From IMG/VR virus record IMGVR_UViG_3300047386_000233, positions 1-42,791 of that record: 42,791 nt of DNA; one strand, given 5' to 3'. Positions within the stretch are counted from its first letter, which is position 1. Every line of letters starts with the position of its first letter. The stretch is from a virus. The notes under the pieces were generated by a model. The model was not told the origin of the DNA, made no database searches, and worked only from the letters and a program-made list of their open reading frames with translations. This document shows positions 36,328-41,940 of this stretch, in pieces. The translations under genes were made by a program, and so were the position numbers.

Positions 36328-37179
36328 TTAGTTTAAGTACGCTTTGCCTGAAAAGCCAGCTGAAAAGTTTATTGTTAAGTTATTTTTATCTACGTATGTT
36401 ATATTACCGTACATGAGTACGTTATTATTGTTTACTACAGACACTGATGGAAATTTATCCATATCATGCTGTATGCTCCAGTTAGCAGAGGGCGTTCCTT
36501 GGGTAAACTCAAAAGTTTCTTTAGCCCAAACGTTGTCTCCTCGTAGGAATGTAGTATTATCAGGCGTACCAGTAGCTGACAATGATGCTGTGAGTTCTAC
36601 ATTACCTGTTGTAGGTATTGTAGGCGTCATATCTATAAACGTAGTGTCAGATGTGTCAATACTATCGACACCTGGAGCACCTTGTTCTAGATAAAAGTTT
36701 ACAAGAGTGTAGTAGTGATCCATATTTATAGATCCATTACCTCCTATGTATTCTAATGTTAATGTGTAGAAGTTAGTTGTACCAATTTGCGTGTACCCTC
36801 TCATTATATAGTGCCCAAATGAACCTTTACCGGCTACATCTTGGAACATTACTTGTTCGTCTACTAAATATTCTAAGAAAGGTGAAACAATTTGACCTGA
36901 TAGGTCCATGTTCGATATAACTATAGACGTAATGCTTGACCAAGGCGTGTTGTCTCCTTGACCCGCAGGAAAAGCAAAAGTACCTGCTTTATACGAAGGG
37001 TCTTGAACAAACTGATAGTTCATCTGACCGGCAATTGCCACCTTACCGTTTATATTCAAGTAGTCCGCCACTGCTTTAGCTGTGTACTGCTTTGTCTGCC
37101 TGTTGACAGAGTCAGTACCCACCCAAGCATCTGTATCAGTTATAGTCTGATCGTAAGGATATGAATATATTATTGCCAT
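36328..37179 (-). CDS. Tail fibre/tail tip protein (283 aa)
   Basis: The N-terminus (MAIIYSYPYDQTITDTDAWV, then TKQYTAKAVADYLN) is a frequent opening of phage fibre proteins. A beta-rich middle and a C-terminal domain (NWSIQHDMDKFPSVSVVNNN, ending NFSAGFSGKAYLN) are likewise known from fibre tips in marine phages. It starts two bases after the preceding small gene. Confidence 0.83.
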   Translation of the reverse strand: MAIIYSYPYDQTITDTDAWVGTDSVNRQTKQYTAKAVADYLNINGKVAIAGQMNYQFVQDPSYKAGTFAFPAGQGDNTPWSSITSIVISNMDLSGQIVSPFLEYLVDEQVMFQDVAGKGSFGHYIMRGYTQIGTTNFYTLTLEYIGGNGSINMDHYYTLVNFYLEQGAPGVDSIDTSDTTFIDMTPTIPTTGNVELTASLSATGTPDNTTFLRGDNVWAKETFEFTQGTPSANWSIQHDMDKFPSVSVVNNNNVLMYGNITYVDKNNLTINFSAGFSGKAYLN

Positions 37180-37181
37180 GT

Positions 37182-37448
37182 TTACCTTTTGTTTTGTCTT
37201 CTTTCGGCTTTAGTACCGTCTTTTTTATGCTTAGCCTGTGTTCCACCTCTATTATGAGACGATGTAACACATCTTTTAGTATTATGGTCGTAATCGTGTC
37301 CTTTAGGACAATCTATCCTTTGACTCTCAGCTTTCATTCTCCTCCTTCTCGCCGTCATAGCGTATTTCTTATCTCTGATAGCCTTAGCTTTCGCTGCTGC
37401 TGGACTTAATTTCTGTTTCGGTCCGCCTTTTCTTCTTGGTTTTGCCAT
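37182..37448 (-). CDS. Small very basic protein, first gene of the late block (88 aa)
   Basis: Lys/Arg-rich throughout (AMTARRRRMKAESQ) with a central CPKGHDYDHNTKRC segment whose two Cys and two His could bind zinc. It is the first gene of the minus-strand block and directly follows the control region. A nucleic-acid-binding virion or regulatory role is likely from composition only. Confidence 0.72.
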   Translation of the reverse strand: MAKPRRKGGPKQKLSPAAAKAKAIRDKKYAMTARRRRMKAESQRIDCPKGHDYDHNTKRCVTSSHNRGGTQAKHKKDGTKAERRQNKR

Positions 37449-37500
37449 AATATTGTTTTCGTATACATTATATACTTACATGTTATACCTAAATTTTACA
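37449..37500 (-). promoter_or_regulatory. Candidate promoter of the late minus-strand block
   Basis: On the minus strand, TATATAATGTATACGAAAAC lies just before the first late gene. It resembles the downstream half of the plus-strand promoter motif (GATAATATATACGAATCT) but lacks the upstream ACAAACTAAATACGA part. No other minus-strand copy was noticed, so late transcription might start here. Confidence 0.35.
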
Positions 37501-37512
37501 ATATATAAAAAT

Positions 37513-37558
37513 GTGACAATAGCCTCTTATTAATATATATAACTAGCTAATGTCGCAC
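37513..37558. repeat. Hairpin element, copy 1
   Basis: GTGACAATAGCC, an AT-rich palindromic loop, and GCTAATGTCGCAC form an imperfect stem. A near copy lies at 39078-39122. The pairing is kept in both copies although bases differ, which hints at selection for structure. Confidence 0.6.
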
Positions 37559-37843
37559 TTTCTGAAATAAAAAAATATTGCAAACACTGGGGTATGGGGT
37601 TGCACCCTTACATTACCTCCTCATTTCTATAGGAAAACGCGTTTCAGATTTAGGGGCCCCCTGTCTTTTTTTCGGCTTCGGCATACGGTTTCGGCTTTTC
37701 GGTGTGGTTTACGGTGCGACTTCAGGCTTTTGCTATCGGGTCTGGCACTGCCAATTGATGATCCCGCGTTTGGATCCTGGCATTTGGATCTTGTACTGCT
37801 GCAGCGCAGCTTTGCGTATAGCATACGCTGTATAGCATTTATT

Positions 37844-37883
37844 ACAAAGCGAATACGATGGAGATTCGATAATATAGGTGAAT
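37844..37883 (+). promoter_or_regulatory. Early-type 40-bp promoter motif, copy 1
   Basis: Upstream half (ACAAAGCGAATACGA) then nine bases and GATAATATAGGTGAAT. It precedes the first plus-strand gene by 15 bases. Confidence 0.8.
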
Positions 37884-37898
37884 CTAAAATTAATAATT

Positions 37899-38051
37899 AT
37901 GTATAAAACAAACAGTCAAGCGTGGAATGAGGTCATGAGCAACATCAAAGAGGATGAAAGACAAACTAAAATATGCCAACAGATGTTTGGACAGGATAAC
38001 CTTGGGGGATTAACAGAAGAGCAACGAAATAAATTCTGGGCTAATGTATAA
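37899..38051 (+). CDS. Small acidic protein, paralogue A of a duplicated family (50 aa)
   Basis: ATG 37899 to TAA 38051. Sequence starts MYKTNSQAWNEVMSNIKEDE and continues with ICQQMFGQDNLGGLTEEQRN. It aligns end to end, without gaps, with the protein at 38920-39072, and all changes are in-frame substitutions. That makes both real genes. It is soluble and helical, with no recognised function. It lies 15 bases after promoter copy 1 and overlaps the next gene by 8 bases. Confidence 0.82.
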   Translation: MYKTNSQAWNEVMSNIKEDERQTKICQQMFGQDNLGGLTEEQRNKFWANV

Positions 38052-38184
38052 GAAAGAAATCATAACCAGACCAGATGGAACCAGCTATGTGCAATGCATC
38101 TGGGTCGGAGAGCAGGATCAGGATCTTACCAGGGAGCAGCAACTGATCGCAGCGCAGCTCAAAGCCTGGAACACGACTGAGTAA
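38044..38184 (+). CDS. Small protein of unknown function (46 aa)
   Basis: ATG 38044 to TAA 38184 (MYKKEIITRPDGTSYVQCIW ... LIAAQLKAWNTTE). It overlaps the stop of the previous gene (ATGTATAA), so translational coupling is likely. GC content is higher than in most early genes, like the adjacent noncoding repeats. Not recognised. Confidence 0.65.
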   Translation: MYKKEIITRPDGTSYVQCIWVGEQDQDLTREQQLIAAQLKAWNTTE

Positions 38185-38251
38185 TGCACAGGGCCGGAGG
38201 CGTTAGCCGAAGGCTGTATAGCATGTATAGCATACTGCGTATAGCATTTTG
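38185..38251. repeat. Cluster of three TATAGCAT elements
   Basis: TATAGCAT occurs at 38217, 38226 and 38240, just ahead of promoter copy 2. Two more copies lie at 37817 and 37831, just ahead of promoter copy 1. Their fixed association with promoters suggests operator sites. Confidence 0.5.
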
Positions 38252-38291
38252 ACAAACTAAACACGATCTTATTTCGATAATATAAGTGAAT
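38252..38291 (+). promoter_or_regulatory. Early-type 40-bp promoter motif, copy 2
   Basis: ACAAACTAAACACGA, nine bases, GATAATATAAGTGAAT, 19 bases before the next ATG. Here the motif is preceded by TTTG. Confidence 0.82.
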
Positions 38292-38310
38292 AACAAATAA
38301 TAATAATAAA

Positions 38311-38433
38311 ATGAAAAATCTAATATTAAATTTCTTAAAAACAAATCCAAATCAAGAAGAAATAGAAAACTTTTATTGTAAATATATTTTACCTAAAACA
38401 AAACTTTCAATCTCTGAAATATTAGAAGAATAA
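38311..38433 (+). CDS. Small protein of unknown function (40 aa)
   Basis: ATG 38311 to TAA 38433 (MKNLILNFLKTNPNQEEIEN ... LSISEILEE). It lies alone between two promoter motifs, which is the main support. It has a helical start, an acidic C-terminus and no membrane segment strong enough to call. Not recognised. Confidence 0.68.
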   Translation: MKNLILNFLKTNPNQEEIENFYCKYILPKTKLSISEILEE

Positions 38434-38437
38434 AATT

Positions 38438-38477
38438 ACAAACTAAATACGAAGTGAATTCGATAATATAAGTGAAT
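38438..38477 (+). promoter_or_regulatory. Early-type 40-bp promoter motif, copy 3
   Basis: ACAAACTAAATACGA, nine bases, GATAATATAAGTGAAT. Starts 4 bases after the previous stop codon. Confidence 0.83.
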
Positions 38478-38512
38478 AACAAATTAATTAATAACAACTA
38501 AATAAATAAATT

Positions 38513-38851
38513 ATGAGTAATCAAGAACTAATTACAAACGCAATCGCAAACATGAGTAACGAAGAGAAAGCAGCGATCTTTCCACCAATCACAAGAGCTA
38601 ACTTTGTAGTCCGCAAATCATGGCTGGGTCGAAATCAAATCATAACTTTCAACACAAAAGCTACTAAAACAAAGCCAAGTGTAAAAGTAACGTACAACCA
38701 CGATGAAGTACTGGAACTAATGTTACCTAAACTAAACATCATGCCATGCTGGATCAAAAGAGGGTACTGGTCACAGTCGACTGATATGCCAGCCAACACG
38801 AGACATCTATCTCAAAGGGAAGTAATAGAGACTGAGGCTACTGAAAAGTAG
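38513..38851 (+). CDS. Early protein of unknown function (112 aa)
   Basis: The largest gene in the early block. A helical N-terminus (NQELITNAIANMSNEEKAAI) is followed by a beta-type basic domain (RANFVVRKSWLGRNQIITFN, KPSVKVTYNHDEVLELML) and a polar tail. An A-rich leader precedes the ATG, without a Shine-Dalgarno sequence. The basic, nucleic-acid-binding look is only suggestive. It has its own promoter motif directly upstream. Confidence 0.8.
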   Translation: MSNQELITNAIANMSNEEKAAIFPPITRANFVVRKSWLGRNQIITFNTKATKTKPSVKVTYNHDEVLELMLPKLNIMPCWIKRGYWSQSTDMPANTRHLSQREVIETEATEK

Positions 38852-38866
38852 TCTTAGGATCCCCTA

Positions 38867-38906
38867 ACGAACCAAATACGAATACTAAACGATAATATAA
38901 ACGAAT
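38867..38906 (+). promoter_or_regulatory. Early-type 40-bp promoter motif, copy 4
   Basis: ACGAACCAAATACGA, nine bases, GATAATATAAACGAAT. Two substitutions in the upstream half, spacing unchanged; 13 bases before the paralogue B start. Confidence 0.8.
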
Positions 38907-38919
38907 AAAAACAATAATT

Positions 38920-39072
38920 ATGTACAAAACAAATCAACAAGCATGGAAAGAAGTAATGAACAGCTTTAAAGAAGACGAAAGAAGAACAGCTATCTGTCAA
39001 AAAATGTTCGGGCAAGACAATCTGATCGGTCTGTCTGATGAACAGAGAGAAGCATACTGGAATGCGATCTAA
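38920..39072 (+). CDS. Small acidic protein, paralogue B of a duplicated family (50 aa)
   Basis: ATG 38920 to TAA 39072 (MYKTNQQAWKEVMNSFKEDE, then ICQKMFGQDNLIGLSDEQRE). Same length as paralogue A, with the conserved core KEDER, IC.MFGQDNL and EQR. A duplicated hairpin follows its stop within 6 bases. The family is retained twice in a compact region, which implies a useful function, but none is recognisable. Confidence 0.83.
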   Translation: MYKTNQQAWKEVMNSFKEDERRTAICQKMFGQDNLIGLSDEQREAYWNAI

Positions 39073-39077
39073 AAAAC

Positions 39078-39122
39078 GTGACAATAGCCTACTATTATAT
39101 TAATATAACAAGCTAACGTCAC
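39078..39122. repeat. Hairpin element, copy 2
   Basis: GTGACAATAGCC and GCTAACGTCAC pair as 5 bp, a 2x2 internal loop and 4 bp. The loop itself contains the palindrome TATATTAATATA. Sits just after paralogue B and might terminate its transcript. Confidence 0.6.
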
Positions 39123-39254
39123 ACTTTTCACTTCTCCGCTTCGGATGTTCCGTTGCGAGACCTTGGCCTGGGTATTTTGCTATACACCGGAAGAGTAGAC
39201 TCCGCCCTACAAGACGTTTAAATGCTATACATCACCCAATATGCTACGATCTTA

Positions 39255-39347
39255 AGTGAAAATCACCTAAAAACCTCCACTTTGTAGTGAAATTAACTAA
39301 AAAACACTCTATTTGTAGTGAAATTACCTAGTTTTACTCAATAAGAG
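39255..39347 (+). repeat. Three 31-bp direct repeats (iteron-like)
   Basis: AGTGAAAA/T begins at 39255, 39286 and 39317, exactly 31 bases apart. Copies 1 and 2 agree along most of the unit (CACCTAAAAACCTCCACTTTG against AACTAAAAAACACTCTATTTG, given in register). Copy 3 diverges after AGTGAAATTACCTA. A period near three helical turns suits a protein binding the same face of DNA. Confidence 0.65.
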
Positions 39348-39401
39348 AGGTAGTGTAATACTTTCTCTACTATTTTTACTCACTAATATAAATACACCTT
39401 T

Positions 39402-39441
39402 ACAAAACAAATACGATCACCTATCGATAATATATGTGAAT
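39402..39441 (+). promoter_or_regulatory. Early-type 40-bp promoter motif, copy 5
   Basis: ACAAAACAAATACGA, nine bases (TCACCTATC), GATAATATATGTGAAT; 15 bases before the next ATG. Confidence 0.83.
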
Positions 39442-39456
39442 TTAAAAATAATAACA

Positions 39457-39642
39457 ATGAAAACTATAAAATACTACTTTAACCCTGAAACCATTAATCA
39501 CTTTCAATTCTTAAGTTCTTATCTTTCGGGTGAAGAGCTTTACGAAAAAATCCAAGAATTCGTCGAAATAGACTGTACTTTGGAAGATGGTGAAACTGAA
39601 GAAGAAATAGTGGATGAATTGTTAAAACAAGTGACAAACTAA
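39457..39642 (+). CDS. Small acidic protein (61 aa)
   Basis: The start chosen is ATG 39457 (MKTIKYYFNPETINHFQFLS) because the in-frame GTG at 39436 lies inside the promoter motif, before any plausible transcript start. The C-terminal half is very acidic (CTLEDGETEEEIVDELLKQV). Its stop codon TAA is part of the next promoter motif (ACAAACTAAATACGA). Function unknown. Confidence 0.78.
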   Translation: MKTIKYYFNPETINHFQFLSSYLSGEELYEKIQEFVEIDCTLEDGETEEEIVDELLKQVTN

Positions 39643-39673
39643 ATACGATCACCTAACGATAATATTAATGAAT
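39634..39673 (+). promoter_or_regulatory. Early-type 40-bp promoter motif, copy 6
   Basis: ACAAACTAAATACGA, nine bases, GATAATATTAATGAAT. Overlaps the end of the previous gene. Confidence 0.82.
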
Positions 39674-39687
39674 TTAAAATAATACTT

Positions 39688-39894
39688 ATGAAACCAAAAA
39701 ATGTAGAATTTATCGAAGAATTTATAGAAATACTAGGTGGCGACAATTTTTTCCTATGCGACCTGATCGATCAAGAAGAACTATTTACCATGCAAGATGA
39801 GTTGGCGAGTTTAATATGTAGTCACGCTAATGCCGGAACTTCAGTGGCAAGACATTTAGTACCATTATTACCTAACACATTTAAAGTAGAGTAA
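39688..39894 (+). CDS. Small acidic protein (68 aa)
   Basis: MKPKNVEFIEEFIEILGGDN, then FFLCDLIDQEELFTMQDELA; a helical acidic protein starting 14 bases after promoter copy 6. It heads a run of four tightly spaced genes ending at 40324. Not recognised. Confidence 0.78.
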   Translation: MKPKNVEFIEEFIEILGGDNFFLCDLIDQEELFTMQDELASLICSHANAGTSVARHLVPLLPNTFKVE

Positions 39895-39895
39895 T

Positions 39896-40021
39896 ATGGA
39901 AGTGAAAATGCAGGAATGGCAGTGGAATATAGTAAAAGAAGTATTATATGACTACTTAGACGAGTATGATCACAGAGAAGACGTAAGAGAAGTATTAATT
40001 AAAGTAAATGAACAATTATGA
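39896..40021 (+). CDS. Small acidic protein (41 aa)
   Basis: ATG 39896 to TGA 40021 (MEVKMQEWQWNIVKEVLYDY ... VREVLIKVNEQL). It starts one base after the previous stop and overlaps the next start by four bases (ATGA), a classic coupled arrangement. Helical, not recognised. Confidence 0.72.
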   Translation: MEVKMQEWQWNIVKEVLYDYLDEYDHREDVREVLIKVNEQL

Positions 40022-40101
40022 GTGAGTACGGATTTAATAGCGAACAAGAGTATGAAGAGTATGCACAGTTAATGTGGTTAATACATAACAATAGAGAATA
40101 A
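40018..40101 (+). CDS. Very small protein (27 aa)
   Basis: ATG 40018 to TAA 40101 (MSEYGFNSEQEYEEYAQLMW, then LIHNNRE). ATGA overlap with the upstream gene and a one-base gap to the next ATG support it. The short length keeps confidence moderate. Confidence 0.55.
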   Translation: MSEYGFNSEQEYEEYAQLMWLIHNNRE

Positions 40102-40102
40102 T

Positions 40103-40324
40103 ATGATGACAATGAAAGAAGTCTGCGAATACGTCGCACAAAAGAGAAAAGCGGATGCTATACATCACCGCAAAACGGTAACCCAGGGTGAATATTGTTC
40201 AGGGTTAACAGCAAAAGAATACCGAAAAGTAAGAACTAAAGGTAAAGGATCGGGTAGTAAAGGTAGATCATTTTCTCACACTAAATTGTGGAATCACTAC
40301 AACCAACCGGTGACTACAAACTAA
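40103..40324 (+). CDS. Small basic protein (73 aa)
   Basis: MMTMKEVCEYVAQKRKADAI, then a Lys/Gly/Ser-rich basic tail (RKVRTKGKGSGSKGRSFSHT). A first helix and a basic extension suggest nucleic-acid binding. The second and third Met codons are alternative starts. The stop TAA lies in promoter copy 7. Confidence 0.75.
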   Translation: MMTMKEVCEYVAQKRKADAIHHRKTVTQGEYCSGLTAKEYRKVRTKGKGSGSKGRSFSHTKLWNHYNQPVTTN

Positions 40325-40355
40325 ATACGATCACCTATTGATAATATATACGAAA
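40316..40355 (+). promoter_or_regulatory. Early-type 40-bp promoter motif, copy 7
   Basis: ACAAACTAAATACGA, nine bases, GATAATATATACGAAA. Overlaps the end of the previous gene; 14 bases before the next ATG. Confidence 0.82.
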
Positions 40356-40369
40356 TTAAAATAATAATA

Positions 40370-40468
40370 ATGAGAAATTTTAAACACAAAGTACTATTTG
40401 TACTAAAGCGAGCAAACAAAGTATTAACCGATCTTGGCACCGCTGCGGCCTGGGCAATAAGAAATTAA
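40370..40468 (+). CDS. Very small basic protein (32 aa)
   Basis: ATG 40370 to TAA 40468 (MRNFKHKVLFVLKRANKVLT, then DLGTAAAWAIRN). It follows promoter copy 7 with the usual A-rich leader and ends two bases before the next gene. A basic amphipathic helix; not recognised. Confidence 0.65.
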   Translation: MRNFKHKVLFVLKRANKVLTDLGTAAAWAIRN

Positions 40469-40470
40469 CT

Positions 40471-40725
40471 ATGGAATTATGTGAAAATATAACCGTGAAC
40501 GGTTGGGATTTTGAACTAGTAGAAAACGATGTAGATGATATATTCTACCAATGTAGAGGCGAAGTAATGTACGACGACGAACACGATGAAATGCCAGAAC
40601 CAAGTCTTTGGCGAGCAGCGCAAAAATTAGTAGATATACTAGTGAATGACGGCTTAAGAGTATACGCCGGTCACTCTGAAAAGGGCTGGGTAGAAGTAAC
40701 AATAAATGTAAATAATGGAACATAG
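40471..40725 (+). CDS. Acidic protein of unknown function (84 aa)
   Basis: MELCENITVNGWDFELVEND, an acidic region (YDDEHDEMPEPS), then LWRAAQKLVDILVNDGLRVY and GWVEVTINV. The alternating strand-helix-strand pattern suggests a small alpha/beta fold. Overlaps the next gene by 11 bases. Confidence 0.8.
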   Translation: MELCENITVNGWDFELVENDVDDIFYQCRGEVMYDDEHDEMPEPSLWRAAQKLVDILVNDGLRVYAGHSEKGWVEVTINVNNGT

Positions 40726-40969
40726 AGGATATTCATATAAAGAAATTCAAGTAACAAATTGGCGAGATGTCACGTCAACAATGTACCAATGTAACGACGT
40801 TGATCTACTCAAACATACAGATGTAAGCGTGTTCACAAAGTTTACTGAAAAGCGAATGCAAGAAGCGATCGACTACTATATAGATAATGTGGAGTACCAT
40901 AAAAACTTAAAAACATTGACCGAAAAAGCGGTAAAAGATTTTTACAAACTGAATACGATTAAAGATTGA
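40715..40969 (+). CDS. Small protein of unknown function (84 aa)
   Basis: MEHRGYSYKEIQVTNWRDVT, then a helical C-terminal part. The last codons (DFYKLNTIKD, stop TGA) are themselves the promoter copy 8 sequence, so coding and promoter overlap. Not recognised. Confidence 0.78.
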   Translation: MEHRGYSYKEIQVTNWRDVTSTMYQCNDVDLLKHTDVSVFTKFTEKRMQEAIDYYIDNVEYHKNLKTLTEKAVKDFYKLNTIKD

Positions 40970-40983
40970 TAATATATACGAAT
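40944..40983 (+). promoter_or_regulatory. Early-type 40-bp promoter motif, copy 8
   Basis: ACAAACTGAATACGA, nine bases, GATAATATATACGAAT. Lies across the end of the previous gene, whose TGA is within it. Confidence 0.82.
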
Positions 40984-40997
40984 CTAAAACTAATATA

Positions 40998-41180
40998 ATG
41001 AAAAATACAATTAAATTTATCCACTCAAAACAAATAGTATTAAACGGTAAAGTATATAAACCATATCTTGTCGGTGAGTTACCATCAACGTTCGGTTTTA
41101 TCTACAACGAAGATAAAGATCAAGAAGGTATAACTGAGTGGTTCAACTACAAAGGATTAACTTACTTAAAAAAACAATAA
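40998..41180 (+). CDS. Small protein of unknown function (60 aa)
   Basis: MKNTIKFIHSKQIVLNGKVY, then KPYLVGELPSTFGFIYNEDK; beta-type small domain with a final WFNYKGLTYLKKQ. It starts 14 bases after promoter copy 8 and is followed one base later by the next start. Confidence 0.77.
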   Translation: MKNTIKFIHSKQIVLNGKVYKPYLVGELPSTFGFIYNEDKDQEGITEWFNYKGLTYLKKQ

Positions 41181-41181
41181 T

Positions 41182-41301
41182 ATGAAGTTAGCAGCGGATC
41201 TATTACAAGAATTATCAATGTACATCAACCTCAACTACGAAGATGATTGGTACTTACAAGAAAAAGTAAATGAATTAAAAACTAAAATATATGAGCAATA
41301 A
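41182..41301 (+). CDS. Small protein of unknown function (39 aa)
   Basis: ATG 41182 to TAA 41301 (MKLAADLLQELSMYINLNYE ... VNELKTKIYEQ). Helical. Coupled to both neighbours: a one-base gap before it and an 11-base overlap after it. Confidence 0.7.
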   Translation: MKLAADLLQELSMYINLNYEDDWYLQEKVNELKTKIYEQ

Positions 41302-41482
41302 AAGAAACTTATACGAAATAGCGGAGAGCGTCGCTGACATAACTCTCGAACTAATGGAAGACAGTATTGACTGGCAACTAGGCGATTATCCCGCCGACGG
41401 TGACGACTACAATGCTATACACCAACAAGTAATGCAACGTGCGATCGAAATAATGTACAAACAAAACACGATCACCCAATGA
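41291..41482 (+). CDS. Small acidic protein (63 aa)
   Basis: MSNKRNLYEIAESVADITLE, then LMEDSIDWQLGDYPADGDDY; the C-terminal residues (YKQNTITQ, stop TGA) are encoded by promoter copy 9, as in the gene ending at 40969. Helical and acidic, not recognised. Last protein gene before the RNA locus. Confidence 0.76.
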   Translation: MSNKRNLYEIAESVADITLELMEDSIDWQLGDYPADGDDYNAIHQQVMQRAIEIMYKQNTITQ

Positions 41483-41496
41483 TAATATAAATGTAA
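41457..41496 (+). promoter_or_regulatory. Early-type 40-bp promoter motif, copy 9, drives the RNA locus
   Basis: ACAAACAAAACACGA, nine bases, GATAATATAAATGTAA. No start codon of a gene follows; the first RNA stem begins 4 bases later. Confidence 0.8.
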
Positions 41497-41497
41497 T

Positions 41498-41612
41498 ACG
41501 GAAGCAAACATCGGTGGACCGGCCGGTATATCTAATAACGAGCTTAACTAGGACTCCTACACTGTAGACCCTTACTCGAGACGAAAATGAGTTAGACGCC
41601 GATCACGCTTCC
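41498..41612 (+). ncRNA. Candidate structured noncoding RNA
   Basis: Directly after promoter copy 9, GGAAGC (41500-41505) pairs with GCTTCC (41607-41612). Then, past a small internal loop, ATCGGTG (41510-41516) pairs with CGCCGAT (41597-41603). Inside lie the palindrome ACCGGCCGGT and two possible small hairpins (TAGG-ACT-CCTA; ACTC...GAGT). There is no ORF of note. It is not a tRNA, and I do not recognise the family. Confidence 0.5.
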
Positions 41613-41940
41613 TTATAATATGACTAGAGTTTTACGGTATATAGCTCTCAAGAAAATACGAAAACCGAAGGTGTACCTTGGGCTTTTCCCGATGACACTG
41701 GCAACTAGGTCAGGTTTAGTACTGAAGTAGGTAAACGTTTTTTATATAACCTATAATGACTATGGCTACCGACGGGTATGAGGTTCGAGTCCTCACTAGT
41801 TACAAAAGTTAACTGAACTGGTGAGGGATCGTTATGAACTCAGGAATGTTAACAAACCCAGCGAATAAATAACAAACCTGCGTACTGGTTGAGTGTAACT
41901 AAATCAAGGTACCGGAGAGCGGTTAGGAAATGTCTGGGTA
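41613..41940 (+). other. Inter-tRNA stretch with further pairing, no protein gene
   Basis: TGAC-TAG (41629-41635) can pair with CTA-g-GTCA (41706-41713) in competition with the tRNA-like stem at 41702. ACCCAG (41856-41861) pairs with CTGGGT (41934-41939), closing an 84-base domain that contains ACCG-GAGAG-CGGT. No ORF above 40 codons in a sensible context is seen. Confidence 0.4.
41702..41803 (+). ncRNA. tRNA-like element with T-arm and acceptor but abnormal centre
   Basis: The T-arm is perfect (TGAGG-TTCGAGT-CCTCA, 41779-41795), followed by CTAGTTA. This pairs with CAACTAG at 41702 except the first position (C-A). A 3-bp D-stem (CAG/CTG) and a 5-bp stem TAGGT/ACCTA with a 16-base loop follow. 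The remaining 25 bases include TACC-GACG-GGTA. No normal anticodon loop is found. An alternative 5' strand TAACTAG lies at 41545. Confidence 0.4.

Larger units (their letters stand above)
37449..37898. other. Divergent control region, gene-free, with GC-rich core
   Basis: This 450-base gap separates the two divergent transcription blocks. It holds a hairpin with a second copy at 39078, a 10-base palindrome AAACGCGTTT (37635-37644) and a GGGGCCCC core (37653-37660). It also has a run of TTCGGCTT-like repeats (about 37669-37710), a perfect hairpin GCGTAT-AGC-ATACGC (37814-37828) and two TATAGCAT elements. The stretch 37640-37840 is far richer in GC than the rest of the window. Open frames here look like chance. 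It could contain an origin or regulatory sites. Confidence 0.6.
39073..39401. other. Second gene-free control region with hairpin and iterons
   Basis: It contains the second hairpin copy, a GC-richer stretch (about 39130-39215) and an ATGCTATACA element at 39222. Three direct repeats with a 31-base period (39255-39347) and an AT-rich stretch lead to promoter copy 5. No convincing ORF is seen. Like the 37.5 kb region, it combines hairpin, GC-rich segment and promoter, so it may be a duplicated and diverged module. Confidence 0.6.

Noticed and set aside
37578-37835. Overlapping open frames on both strands in the divergent region
   Set aside because: They arise from the GC-rich repeat stretch, lack an A-rich leader and resemble no protein; the plus frame would also run into hairpin and TATAGCAT elements.
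38159-38350. 63-codon open frame on the minus strand
   Set aside because: It covers a promoter motif and a noncoding repeat cluster and is antisense to a small plus-strand gene; its runs of Tyr come from AT repeats.
39255-39347. CRISPR array
   Set aside because: The units are contiguous, imperfect direct repeats without unique spacers of constant length and no cas genes are near.
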